Positions 8,328-16,644 of a stretch of 64,000 nt of DNA are shown here, piece after piece. The notes under the pieces are model-generated. The model saw nothing but the letters and a program-made list of their open reading frames with translations, was not told the DNA's origin and made no database searches. The DNA comes from Bog-473 sp036489775. GTDB lineage: Bacteria; Actinomycetota; Acidimicrobiia; Acidimicrobiales; RAAP-2. The position numbers were made by a program, and so were the translations under genes. The stretch spans positions 51,168-115,167 of the forward strand of contig DASXFC010000056.1 in NCBI GenBank assembly GCA_036489775.1. Reading direction: 5' to 3'. Each line of letters starts with the position of its first letter. Positions within the stretch are counted from its first letter, which is position 1.

Positions 8328-9137
8328 ATGAGCGACCCAGAACAGCGAGGTGCCGGCTGGCTCCTCGACGGCAAGGTGTGCATTGTTTCGGGCGTCGGCC
8401 CCGGGTTGGGCCGGCAGGCGGCCCTAGCCCTGGCCGCCCACGGCGCCGACCTCGTCTTGGCGGCCCGCCGCCAGCAGACCCTCGACGAGGTGCGGGCCGA
8501 AGTCGAGTCCGCCGGGGCCCGCGCCATCACCGTACCCACCGACATCACCGATGCCGATGCGTGCGCCCGCTCGATGGATGCGGCGGCCGAGGCGTTCGGT
8601 GGCGTCGACGTGCTGGTGAACAACGCCTTTCGCTTCGACGCCTTTCAGAGCTTCGAACAGGTCGACCTGGCCCTGTGGCGCAAGATCATGGATACCAACC
8701 TCTTTGGGTCTCTGCAGATGACCCGGGCCGCTCTGCCGCACATGCGCCAGCGCGGTGGTGGTTCCGTGGTGATGGTGGCCTCAATGGTGGCGCGGCAACC
8801 ACAACCAGTCCAGGGTGGTTACGCCATCTCCAAAGGCGCCCTGCTGACCGCCACCCGAGTTCTGGCCTACGAACTCGGGCCGTCCGGAGTCCGGGTCAAT
8901 GCGGTGGTGCCCGGGTGGATGGCCGGACCGTCAGTGGACATCTACATCAAGATGACATCCGAAGGGCGCGGCGTTCCGGCGCAGGAAGTGATCGACGAAT
9001 TGAACGCCCGCGTCCCTCTGGGTCGTATTCCGAGCGATCAGGATGTGGCCGGTTCCATCGTGTATCTGGCCTCGGACCTTTCCTGCGCCATGACCGGGCA
9101 GGCCATCGACACCAACGGCGGCGAGATCTTCACTTGA
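8328..9137 (+). CDS. Short-chain dehydrogenase/reductase (SDR)
   Basis: The 269-residue classical SDR shows the cofactor motif SGVGPGLGRQAA, DITDAD, VNNAF (in place of NNAG), a VMVASM strand with the catalytic Ser, and YAISKGA (Tyr and Lys). The end is TGQAIDTNGGEIFT. It oxidises or reduces an alcohol/carbonyl with NAD(P)(H). The ATG at 8328 lies 9 bases after TACGCT (8313-8318), which would serve as a -10 box, so the mRNA is probably leaderless. The substrate cannot be read from the sequence. It is convergent with a methyltransferase gene. Confidence 0.88.
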   Translation: MSDPEQRGAGWLLDGKVCIVSGVGPGLGRQAALALAAHGADLVLAARRQQTLDEVRAEVESAGARAITVPTDITDADACARSMDAAAEAFGGVDVLVNNAFRFDAFQSFEQVDLALWRKIMDTNLFGSLQMTRAALPHMRQRGGGSVVMVASMVARQPQPVQGGYAISKGALLTATRVLAYELGPSGVRVNAVVPGWMAGPSVDIYIKMTSEGRGVPAQEVIDELNARVPLGRIPSDQDVAGSIVYLASDLSCAMTGQAIDTNGGEIFT

Positions 9138-9146
9138 TGCTCCGGC

Positions 9147-9968
9147 TCAGGGCTTGAAGGCGAGCACGATCTCGGTGTCACCCGGCCACTGCCAGAAGCG
9201 ACCTTCCGGAGAGTGCCGGTAGAGCAATTGCCGCAGTGCTGTCTCGAACTCGAGGCGGCGGTCACCAAAGCGGTGAGGTGCGGCGTAGGACATCGAGAAA
9301 TACATGGCGACCACTGAATCGACCGTGTTGACCAGGTCAGTAACGCCGGGCGCATAGAGCACCCGGGGGCGTCCAAACCGGGTCTTGGCCAACGTGTCCT
9401 CGAACCGCTCACCGGGCTGACGCCAAAAGTCGAGGTACTGCCGCGTTTCGTCACCCTGGAACCAGATGATGAGCTCGCGGATGGCGTCGTAGGGGATCAG
9501 CGGGTGACCGGTCCCAGCGGGCGTCGGCCGGCCTGTCACGACGTGGCTGATCATGGCGATCGCGCCACCGGATGCCAGCACGTCGTAGACCTGCTCGGCT
9601 ACGGCCAGCCGGTCGACCCGGTGGAACGACTGGCCGAATGTGACCAGGCGGCACGGTGCCAGTCCCAACTCTGAAACCTGCTCGGCCAGACCTTCGACCC
9701 AGCGCAGGTTGGTCCGGCCCGCCGCGTGGGCTCGGCGACTCCCTTCGGCCAGCATCCCGGGTTCGGGATCGAGTCCGACCACGTCCGCGAAGAACGGAGC
9801 CAGCATGACCGCCACCACGCCGGGCCCGCAGCCGACATCGAGCAGCCTCCCGGTACCGTCGAGGCCAAGGGCCTCGACCATCGTGTGGGCGAGGTGGGGC
9901 GAGTAGGGGGGCCGCCCGGTGGTGTAGTACTCGGCGGTACCCCGGAAGGCCAGGGGATCGAGGTTCAT
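9147..9968 (-). CDS. Class I SAM-dependent methyltransferase
   Basis: The 273-residue protein has motif I LLDVGCGPGVVAVML (residues about 42-56), the acidic SAM-ribose residue in VVGLDPEPGML, and a motif IV-like LVTFGQSFHRVD. This is the family that resembles UbiE/Methyltransf_11 enzymes. The acceptor is unknown. Its start overlaps the end of the upstream kinase gene by 4 bp (ATGA), so the two are translationally coupled. Confidence 0.82.
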   Translation of the reverse strand: MNLDPLAFRGTAEYYTTGRPPYSPHLAHTMVEALGLDGTGRLLDVGCGPGVVAVMLAPFFADVVGLDPEPGMLAEGSRRAHAAGRTNLRWVEGLAEQVSELGLAPCRLVTFGQSFHRVDRLAVAEQVYDVLASGGAIAMISHVVTGRPTPAGTGHPLIPYDAIRELIIWFQGDETRQYLDFWRQPGERFEDTLAKTRFGRPRVLYAPGVTDLVNTVDSVVAMYFSMSYAAPHRFGDRRLEFETALRQLLYRHSPEGRFWQWPGDTEIVLAFKP

Positions 9969-10507
9969 CGGCGGGCGAACTCGACGATGTCGGGCAGCCC
10001 CGGCCGGTAGCCGTCACTGGTGTCGACGACGAGGACGGGCACGCCGATCTCCATCGGTGCATAGCGCTCCCACCCGAACGTCCCGGCTTCCATGGCATTC
10101 ACCAGCTCATCGTCGGGATGCGAGATGCGCCTGATGGGATCTGACTCGGCTCGATCTGTGTAGCGCCTCTGGGCGACGTGCACGTCAACCCGACAGTGCA
10201 CGATGCAGGCGTCACTCAACCGGACCAACGCTTCGGCGCCTCCGGTTAGGTCGTAGAAGAAGGCCGCTTCGGCCACCACCGAGCAGTCGGATCGCAAGTA
10301 CTCCGTGACCACCCGGTAGAAGAGGGCGAAGGCCTCATCGGCGATGGGATCCCCCCAGCTGGGGGTTCCGCTGTCACGCGCGTGGACCAAGCCCTCCTTG
10401 ATCTCGTCGCGCGAGACCACCGGGCACGGCAGGATTCGTCCGAGCTCATGGGCCAGGGTGGTCTTGCCCGACGCCGGGGTACCGCTGATCAAGACCAGCC
10501 GGGGCAC
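9965..10507 (-). CDS. P-loop nucleotide kinase-like ATPase
   Basis: The 180-residue protein begins VPRLVLISGTPASGKTTLAHELG, with Walker A GTPASGKTT near residues 9-17. SRDEIKEGL follows, then a lid-like arginine region (RRYTDRAESDPIRR). The layout matches zeta-toxin/chloramphenicol-phosphotransferase-like small kinases that phosphorylate small molecules. GTG 10507 follows GGGGAAGGCTGAAG and is preferred to an in-frame ATG 66 codons upstream. It forms a two-gene unit with the downstream methyltransferase. Confidence 0.7.
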   Translation of the reverse strand: MPRLVLISGTPASGKTTLAHELGRILPCPVVSRDEIKEGLVHARDSGTPSWGDPIADEAFALFYRVVTEYLRSDCSVVAEAAFFYDLTGGAEALVRLSDACIVHCRVDVHVAQRRYTDRAESDPIRRISHPDDELVNAMEAGTFGWERYAPMEIGVPVLVVDTSDGYRPGLPDIVEFARR

Positions 10508-10707
10508 CTTCAGCCTTCCCCATCGTCGATGGCGAATAAAGCAGATGGGTGGGATGATCGGCGCGCCAGAGCCCGGCCGGGCTGGCCGGAACACGTTGGC
10601 TGGATGGCAGCAAGAAGGGTGCGCATGGGGGGTCTGATGGTAAGAGGTCTCGGTCGCTGGCAGGTCTCGACCAAGATTCCCATTCATTTGCACCGGTCGC
10701 GCCACGG

Positions 10708-11529
10708 ATGCCGCGTGAGCAACCGGCGACGAGGTTGACCACGATAGGGCGGCTTACCGGCAAGGTCGCGATCGTCACCGGAGGTGGCGGCGGCATCGGT
10801 GGTGCCACCGCGTCAACGCTGGCCCGTGAGGGTGCGGCGGTCGGCATCGTAGACATCGATCGTGTTGCGGCTGATCGGGTGGCCGAGCAGATCACCCGGT
10901 CGGGTGGGTCGGTCCTCGTCCACCAGGCCGATCTCTCCCAGGAGTCCGAGGCCCGGGACGCGGTGGCGAAGGTGGTGGCCACATTCGGGCGACTCGACGT
11001 CCTGCACAACAATGCCGCCTTGACAGACCACGAGTTTCTTTCGCGTGACACCACGGTGACCGAGCTTGACGTCGAGGTGTGGGATAAGACCATGAGCGTG
11101 AACCTGCGTAGCCAGATGTTGATGTGCAAGTACGCCATCCCGGCCATGCTCACCGATGGCGGCGGCTCCATCATCAACATGTCGTCCGGGGCGGCGTTGA
11201 AGGGTGATTTCACCCGGACCTCCTACGGCGTGTCGAAGGCCGGCGTGAATGCCCTCACCATGTACGTGGCCACCTCGCACGGGAAGCGGGGCATCCGAGC
11301 CAATACCATCGTGCCCGGACTCATCATCACCGACGCCGTCAAGGCGCATCTCACTGAGCGGATGCTGGCCGGTCTGGGCAAGGTAACCCTGACGCCGTAT
11401 GTCGGTGCTCCTCAAGACGTGGCCGATCTGGTGCTCTTCCTGGCTTCTGAGGAGTCGCGCTACATCACCGGCCAGATGGTCGCCATCGACGGTGGTATGT
11501 CGGCGCACGTCGGGAGGGGTGATGAGTAA
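10708..11529 (+). CDS. Short-chain dehydrogenase/reductase (SDR)
   Basis: The 273-residue SDR contains TGGGGGIGGAT (cofactor glycines), VDIDR after strand 2, HNNAAL, INMSSGAAL (catalytic Ser region), YGVSKAG (Tyr/Lys) and IDGGMSAH at the end. The true start may be a few codons inside: a TTG at 10736 would give MTTIGRLTGKVAIVTGG, the more usual N-terminus. It is the first of three closely spaced rightward genes with the AhpD-like protein and an epimerase-like protein, suggesting a catabolic or modification unit of unknown substrate. Confidence 0.87.
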   Translation: MPREQPATRLTTIGRLTGKVAIVTGGGGGIGGATASTLAREGAAVGIVDIDRVAADRVAEQITRSGGSVLVHQADLSQESEARDAVAKVVATFGRLDVLHNNAALTDHEFLSRDTTVTELDVEVWDKTMSVNLRSQMLMCKYAIPAMLTDGGGSIINMSSGAALKGDFTRTSYGVSKAGVNALTMYVATSHGKRGIRANTIVPGLIITDAVKAHLTERMLAGLGKVTLTPYVGAPQDVADLVLFLASEESRYITGQMVAIDGGMSAHVGRGDE

Positions 11530-11633
11530 GGCCTACTCCGGGACGGGTGCCGGGTCACCCGGCGCGCTCCGCCGGTACAGTGACCCAAGCCGGCTAGGCC
11601 GAATGGCGCGACGGCTGACAGATTGGGGGACAG

Positions 11634-12221
11634 GTGCCGAGAATCGAGCCGATTCCACTTGAGGCATTGGCTGAAGAGCCGAGGCGCATCATCGAGGAAG
11701 GGGTGGCCAGCGGCATGTACGCCACTCCGATCCCGCTGCAGATCTTCGCCTACAAGACGTCACAAATCCTGATGACCAACGCGGCCCGCGGCGCCTGGGG
11801 TCGACAGTCGCTCCTCGGCGGTCGGATCCTCGAGCTCCTGCGCATCCGCAGCGCGCAGTTGGGCGAGTGCCAGCCTTGCATGCAGTCGCGGAAGCACGAC
11901 TCCATCACCGACGAGGACGTAGCTTGCCTGCTGGCGCCTGGTCAGGGTGAGCTGACCGAACAGGAGCGCTTGGCCATCCAATTCCTGGACCTGCTCTCGG
12001 CCGATCACCATGCCATCGACGACGAGGTCTATCGGGAGCTCGGCCAGGTCTTCACCGCGGCGCAGATCATCGAGTTGGGATTCGCCTGTGCGAACTCGAT
12101 GGGATTGCACCGCTTCATTCACACCCTCGACGTGTATGGCGACGGTGAGCCGGTCATCCATTTCAACGCCGATCAGATTGACAGTGCGCGCGACGACGTC
12201 GCCGCACCTTCGGGACGGTGA
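11634..12221 (+). CDS. Carboxymuconolactone decarboxylase/AhpD-like protein
   Basis: The 195-residue protein contains LRIRSAQLGECQPCMQSRKHDS, the CxxC plus downstream His pattern of the AhpD/CMD fold (Cys near residues 81 and 84). Such proteins act as peroxidase reductants or decarboxylases; the CxxC favours a redox role. The GTG start at 11634 follows GGGGGACAG. Its last four bases (GTGA) are the start of the next gene, so translation is coupled. Confidence 0.82.
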   Translation: MPRIEPIPLEALAEEPRRIIEEGVASGMYATPIPLQIFAYKTSQILMTNAARGAWGRQSLLGGRILELLRIRSAQLGECQPCMQSRKHDSITDEDVACLLAPGQGELTEQERLAIQFLDLLSADHHAIDDEVYRELGQVFTAAQIIELGFACANSMGLHRFIHTLDVYGDGEPVIHFNADQIDSARDDVAAPSGR

Positions 12222-13210
12222 GCCAGACCGTTCTGGTCACCGGCGCTACCGGTCTGGCCGGCGCCAACGTCTGTCGTCAACTGTACGAGCGGGGTGACGG
12301 GGTGAGGGCCCTGGCTCGGGCCACGGCCGACACGGCGCCACTCGAAAAGCTCGGTGTCGAGATCGTGACCGGTGACGTCACTGATGCTGATGACGTCCGC
12401 CGGGCCGCGGCGGGCTGTGACTCGCTCATCCACTGTGCCGCTCTCCTCGGCGGAGCCAGCCAGAACCTGGCGGATTTCGAGGCGGTCAACACCATGGGCA
12501 CCAGGCATGTCCTCGACGCGGCCGAGGCCCTCGGTCTGGGCCGCGTGGTGGCCTGCAGCACCGGCACGTTCTTCGACACGGCCGGCGGGCTGGACCGCGA
12601 GGACGCTACGGTCAGCCAGATCCGGAGCGCCGATCCCTACACGGTGACCAAACGAGCCGCCTTCCTCGATGTGATGTCGAGGGCCGAAAAGGGGATGGAC
12701 GTGGTCAGCACGCACCCCGGTGCCATCTACGGCCCATCACCAGTGGCCAGCAACGCCATCGGGATCACCAGCTTCAATCGGGTGCTGATCTCCGCACTCC
12801 GAGGGCGGATCACGCGGTACCTCACGTTCCCGGTGAGTTGGGTCTTTGCTGAGGACATCGCGACGGGATGCCTTCTGGCCCTCGACAAGGGGGTGTCCGG
12901 GGAGCGATACATGCTCGACGGACAACCTGAAGACGTCGTCAGCATCGCCGAGGCATGCAACCGCCTGTGCGCGTCAGCCGGCCTCGACCACCACGTCGAA
13001 GACGTGCCACCGTCGGACGACCCGGGTCTGCTCGAGACATTTGGACCAACCCTGATCGCCATTGCGCGCAGGGCCGCAGAGGAAGCTCCGCCGCGCAAGC
13101 CGCTGTCCGAAACGAAAACGTTCCAGCGACTCGGGTACGACCCCATCAGCCTCGATCAAGGATTGGCGGCCACGACTGAATGGTTGCGGGCCATCGGGAA
13201 GGTCGACTGA
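12218..13210 (+). CDS. NAD-dependent epimerase/dehydratase family protein (extended SDR)
   Basis: The 330-residue protein starts with TVLVTGATGLAGANV, the TGxxGxxG motif of extended SDRs. It has the active-site pair in DPYTVTKRAAF (YxxxK) and HPGAIYGPSP downstream. It probably oxidises, reduces or epimerises a hydroxy or sugar/sterol substrate using NAD(P). It is the last chromosomal gene before the left end of the integrated element, whose repeat starts 33 bp after the stop codon. Confidence 0.85.
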   Translation: MSQTVLVTGATGLAGANVCRQLYERGDGVRALARATADTAPLEKLGVEIVTGDVTDADDVRRAAAGCDSLIHCAALLGGASQNLADFEAVNTMGTRHVLDAAEALGLGRVVACSTGTFFDTAGGLDREDATVSQIRSADPYTVTKRAAFLDVMSRAEKGMDVVSTHPGAIYGPSPVASNAIGITSFNRVLISALRGRITRYLTFPVSWVFAEDIATGCLLALDKGVSGERYMLDGQPEDVVSIAEACNRLCASAGLDHHVEDVPPSDDPGLLETFGPTLIAIARRAAEEAPPRKPLSETKTFQRLGYDPISLDQGLAATTEWLRAIGKVD

Positions 13211-13243
13211 GCCGACCGGTACTGCTGGTGGAGCCTCGTTGCT

Positions 13244-13305
13244 CTCACCAGGACTTGTGTGGTCGGGCTGCCCGGATTTGAACCGGGGACCTCTGCGTCC
13301 CGAAC
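13244..13305. repeat. attL: left copy of the 62-bp tRNA-Pro repeat
   Basis: These 62 bp are identical to 51480-51541. They carry, on the minus strand, the 3' half of tRNA-Pro (from within the anticodon loop through the T-arm, acceptor and CCA) plus 18 bp downstream. After 13305 the sequence departs from a tRNA, so this copy is the displaced 3' fragment and not a working gene. Confidence 0.9.
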
Positions 13306-13431
13306 AGAGCCAGGTCGAATTTCAACTGTCCTGGTGGTCGGCGGCGTTTCCCTAAAAGTACAGGTCAAGCCTTACAAATCTCGGCTTGCCATTGACCGTT
13401 CAATACCGCCAGATACCGCAAGTCTCCAACC

Positions 13432-13461
13432 TTCCGCGCCATTTCCGCGCCAATTCGCGCC
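13432..13461. repeat. Tandem 11-bp repeats, likely integrase arm-type sites (left)
   Basis: Three near-copies follow each other: TTCCGCGCCAT, TTCCGCGCCAA and the shorter TTCGCGCC. The same unit occurs twice inside the right end of the element (51419-51440) in the same orientation. The 11-bp period means about one helical turn per site, as expected of arm sites bound by a tyrosine integrase N-terminal domain. Confidence 0.6.
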
Positions 13462-13476
13462 GGGCTGAAAAATTCA

Positions 13477-13494
13477 CTTACTCAATTGAGTGAG
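13477..13494. promoter_or_regulatory. Near-perfect palindrome upstream of the first element genes
   Basis: The core ACTCAATTGAGT is a 12-bp perfect palindrome, extended to 18 bp with one mismatch pair. It lies just upstream of a TTG-start reading frame at 13500. The form resembles a TetR-type operator. No cognate regulator is adjacent, so its role is uncertain. Confidence 0.4.
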
Positions 13495-13499
13495 CGCCA

Positions 13500-13868
13500 T
13501 TGTCCAATTTGCCAACAACCGAGCAAGTCATTGATGGTTCTCACGTGAGGCTGCATGACATCGACGTCGATTGCTCTCACACCTCGGCCCTCGGTGGGCG
13601 TGTTCGCGAAAGTTGCCCCTTGCGGTTCGGCACTCTGGAGCCAGGGCGGTCACGTCGAAGGTGCCGACAAAGTGGGACACTTTCGGAAGTGAATTTGCAC
13701 TCCGCCGACACCCTGATCAGCGACTCTGATCGCTTCTGGTCATTGGTTGGGCGCTACTACGACCCGGCCACTGAGCAGTGTTTGGCGATGGAAGCAACTC
13801 CGTTGGGTCAGTCGGGTGCATGCGTTGTTGGTGGCGACGCACTGATTTGGGTGGTCTTGGACGCGTGA
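13500..13868 (+). CDS. Hypothetical protein (122 aa)
   Basis: The frame starts with TTG at 13500 and ends in a TGA inside GTGA, whose GTG is the start of the next gene. This 4-bp overlap is the main support that it is real. The second half (DRFWSLVGRYYDPATEQCLAM and then GGDALIWVVLDA) looks protein-like; the first half is basic and less convincing. No family is recognised. A short internal start is possible. Confidence 0.4.
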   Translation: MSNLPTTEQVIDGSHVRLHDIDVDCSHTSALGGRVRESCPLRFGTLEPGRSRRRCRQSGTLSEVNLHSADTLISDSDRFWSLVGRYYDPATEQCLAMEATPLGQSGACVVGGDALIWVVLDA

Positions 13869-14311
13869 TCGTGTATTTGATTTCGGCGGGAATCGTGACC
13901 TGCTTGTCCTTGGTGGGGTTCGTTGCACTTCGAATCCGTGGCAATCGAATTCGAAGTTCCACACATGATCCGAGGGTTGTCGAACAACAGGCGAAAGTGA
14001 ACGCACCGTGGGAGGTGGTCTCTCCGAAGATTCGGGCCGCCTTGGACAAGATTGCATCCGAAGCTACGTCTTTTGATGCATCCCAAGGCGCCTATATCGC
14101 AAGGACTCCAGCGAATTTGCGAACTTGGGGTCAGTTTGTACAGGTTTCGCAGGGAGCGGAGAAAGGGGAGCAATGCACTCTAATTTGCAAATCATGGCCA
14201 ACTCGTGACTTGCAGACAATCGACTCGGGCGCCGGTGGGAGGAAAGCGATCCGAGCGTTTCTTCGGCAGCTAAGTGGTGACAATCCGGATTTTGAAGTTG
14301 GTGCAAACTAG
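13865..14311 (+). CDS. Hypothetical membrane-anchored protein
   Basis: The 148-residue product starts with GTG 13865. It has one N-terminal hydrophobic segment (VIVYLISAGIVTCLSLVGFVAL, about residues 1-22) followed by a basic stop-transfer RIRGNRIRSS, so most of it is probably cytoplasmic. The remainder (KVNAPWEVVSPKIRAALDKIAS...) is not recognised. It overlaps the upstream frame by 4 bp and meets the serine recombinase gene tail to tail with a 4-bp overlap. Confidence 0.55.
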   Translation: MIVYLISAGIVTCLSLVGFVALRIRGNRIRSSTHDPRVVEQQAKVNAPWEVVSPKIRAALDKIASEATSFDASQGAYIARTPANLRTWGQFVQVSQGAEKGEQCTLICKSWPTRDLQTIDSGAGGRKAIRAFLRQLSGDNPDFEVGAN

Positions 14312-16161
14312 TACTTCCACAAGCTCCACGAAGGTTCGAGCAAGTTCATGTCCACCATAAGAGCCTTACTCGAACCTTCCCCAAAGAAAACAGGGGTCAG
14401 GGTTCGGGTGAAGCTGTATTTCCCGCCATTGCCCTCCAGCGTCCGTTTCTGGGTCTTGGAGGTCTTTTTCCGCGCTCTTGGGTCATCGGATCCCGATTTC
14501 CCGCCTCTGGTCGCCACAAGTTCATCGAATGGTGGGTTGAACACAGCTTTTGCGACCCCAGCTATGTCCACATAGAGCTTCTCGAAAATCGCCTGATTGA
14601 GTAACTGGCGCTGTCCTGGATCCATCCGCCGATAGAGGCCCTGGGGATCCTCTAGGAGCTTGAGGCCGTCTTCGACGAGAGCCACCCCTGCAGACAATTC
14701 TTTCACAGTACCCTTCAGACGCTCCTGAACCGTGGAGCGCTGCCTCTGGATGAGTGAGAGGCGTTGCTTGACTTTGGTCGATGACAGATTGCCGTCTGCG
14801 ACAAGATCGACCAGGTTCTCTTCCTGAGTATCGAGGCGCATCATCTCTTTCGCCAACTGTTCATGAAGCAGTTTGGCCGCTGCCTTCTCCTCCGCCAGCA
14901 TCTCTTGCATCAGGTCACGGACTCCCTGAATGACCTCAGATGGGAGGCGCAATGAGCCGTAGTAGTCCAGTACTGCGGCCTCTAAAGCGTCGCCCTCGAT
15001 GTATGGCGCGTCGCAATGATGTTGCTGACGGCGCAGGCAGAAGAAGTACAAGTACTTGCCACCATGGCCGTTGGACCATTGGAAAATTACGCGTGCGTCA
15101 TGGCCGGAGTCATGGCAGCGCCCACACCACAAGCTGCCCTTCAAGTAATGATGATGTCGTCGTTGGCGTGCGCCACGTCCACCTCGCTCAGCGAGCACGT
15201 CCTGCACTCGATCGAAGAGATCAGCACTGATCAGGGGCTCATGACGTCCGGGGTACGTCTCGCCCTTATAGGTGACAAATCCGATGTAGTACGGATCTCG
15301 CAATAGTTGGTTGAGCTTGGAAGTAGAAACAGGTCCAGATGGATAACGGCCTGGACGAGTCTTAAGACCGCGGGCGGTTAGTTCGGCGGCAAGGCTTTCC
15401 AGGCTGTGGTCACCTGTGGCGTACAACTCAAAAGCCGTCTTCATGAATGGAGCGCGCTCTGGATCAAACTTGACGATCCCAATGTTGCGTCCTTCGGAGA
15501 GGTCACGAGCATTCATGTAGCCGATACGGGCGCGACCGAGAGTCCCACCATTGCGGGCCTTGGCACCCATCTTGTAGGCAATGTCAGCGCCATTGGCCTT
15601 GGACTGATACTCCCCGACAGCGTGCATGATGATTTCCACCATGTCGCTCTCGGGACCTTCACCGAGGTCCATAATCGTAGGGACGACTCGGGTCCCATAT
15701 TTGCTCAGATCCCGTTTGGTGATCACGGCATCGATGCTGTTTCGAAATATGCGGTTGAACTGATAAACGATGATGTAGTCGATGTCCTTCTGAGTCTTGA
15801 TCCAAGCCATCATTTCCTGGAAGACCGGTCGGTTTGCGATGTTAGTTGCGGAGCGGCCCGGCTCGACAAACTCCCGCACGATCTCCGCACCGAGGGTCGC
15901 ACCCTTCAGTTCACAGGATTCACGCTGCGCAGGCAGGGAGATGCCTTCTGGGTTGTAGTCGGTCTTAACCTGAGATGGGGTACTAACCCGCAAGTACAAC
16001 ACCGCTCGCTTGGTGACCACGCCAACCTCGTGCGCAGTGATCTCGTTGTCACGGCGCGCGATCTTCGACACTCGTGCCGAAGATCGCAGTGCCGTGCTCA
16101 TTACGTCTGTCTGCCCTTCGTCGCTAGCGTCGCCTTCATGCGACTTCTCCGGCAAGGTCAT
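14308..16161 (-). CDS. Large serine recombinase
   Basis: The 617-residue protein has the resolvase/invertase catalytic domain with AVLYLRVSTPSQ (nucleophile Ser at residue 60). YQFNRIFRNSIDAV follows, and then the recombinase domain (YMNARDLSEGRNIGIV to RDPYYIGFVTYKGE). A zinc-ribbon follows (CGRCHDSGH...FCLRRQQHHCD), then a long coiled coil rich in Glu and Lys. Members of this family integrate and excise phages and ICEs, or move transposons, at short att sites. The start ATG follows GAGGAGGTGACTA. It overlaps the upstream XRE gene by 26 bp. The protein appears intact, unlike the tyrosine integrase at the other end. Confidence 0.93.
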   Translation of the reverse strand: MTLPEKSHEGDASDEGQTDVMSTALRSSARVSKIARRDNEITAHEVGVVTKRAVLYLRVSTPSQVKTDYNPEGISLPAQRESCELKGATLGAEIVREFVEPGRSATNIANRPVFQEMMAWIKTQKDIDYIIVYQFNRIFRNSIDAVITKRDLSKYGTRVVPTIMDLGEGPESDMVEIIMHAVGEYQSKANGADIAYKMGAKARNGGTLGRARIGYMNARDLSEGRNIGIVKFDPERAPFMKTAFELYATGDHSLESLAAELTARGLKTRPGRYPSGPVSTSKLNQLLRDPYYIGFVTYKGETYPGRHEPLISADLFDRVQDVLAERGGRGARQRRHHHYLKGSLWCGRCHDSGHDARVIFQWSNGHGGKYLYFFCLRRQQHHCDAPYIEGDALEAAVLDYYGSLRLPSEVIQGVRDLMQEMLAEEKAAAKLLHEQLAKEMMRLDTQEENLVDLVADGNLSSTKVKQRLSLIQRQRSTVQERLKGTVKELSAGVALVEDGLKLLEDPQGLYRRMDPGQRQLLNQAIFEKLYVDIAGVAKAVFNPPFDELVATRGGKSGSDDPRARKKTSKTQKRTLEGNGGKYSFTRTLTPVFFGEGSSKALMVDMNLLEPSWSLWKY

Positions 16162-16546
16162 TAGTCACCTCCTCGGTAGGGGTGATGGGTTGATCGATGA
16201 ACATTCCATGACGCTTCATAAGTGCATTGAAGAGCTGTCGCAGTTCGAACAGGGCCGATTCGGGAAGCTCTTGGTACTTGGCAGCCAGATAGGGCTCGAA
16301 GGTCGGTAGTTCGTCGGGAATGAGGTAGCCCGCCCGGGCGTAGACGTCGGCGAGTGGAATGCCGAGCATTTCGGCAAACCGAGCCAGTTTGTCCGGACTT
16401 GGCGCAGCAAACTGGCCTTGTTCGAAGCGGACAACGGTTGAGTTGGTGGCCCCGGCAGCTTTCGCCACCTGATACGTCGAGTAGCCCAGCTGGCGCCGTC
16501 TTTCTCGCAGCAGCGCTCCCAATGCTTTGGATTGTTCTGGGTTCAT
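16136..16546 (-). CDS. XRE-family transcriptional regulator
   Basis: The 136-residue protein has an N-terminal helix-turn-helix: LLRERRRQLGYSTYQVAKAAGATNSTVVRFEQG and then KLARFAEMLGIPLADVYARAGY. The C-terminal part (LPESALFELRQLFNALMKRHGM) is helical. ATG 16546 follows TTTTTGGAGGCAAAAAC. It is immediately upstream of and overlaps the serine recombinase, so it probably controls excision or transfer, as element repressors often do. Confidence 0.85.
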   Translation of the reverse strand: MNPEQSKALGALLRERRRQLGYSTYQVAKAAGATNSTVVRFEQGQFAAPSPDKLARFAEMLGIPLADVYARAGYLIPDELPTFEPYLAAKYQELPESALFELRQLFNALMKRHGMFIDQPITPTEEVTNDLAGEVA

Positions 16547-16644
16547 GTTTTTGCCTCCAAAAATCCATTCTACCAGGAATAATGCGAAAACGCATCGGTC
16601 CGTTGACCATTCCACAACGGAATACCCAAACGGTCCCCGGCATT

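Noticed and set aside
13259..13355. A possible tRNA-Pro gene at the left end
   Set aside because: Only the 3' half is present; after the anticodon loop the sequence does not form the D-arm or 5' acceptor strand. It is the displaced att fragment.
13432..13461. A CRISPR array
   Set aside because: The repeats are 11 bp, contiguous and without spacers; no cas gene is present anywhere in the window.
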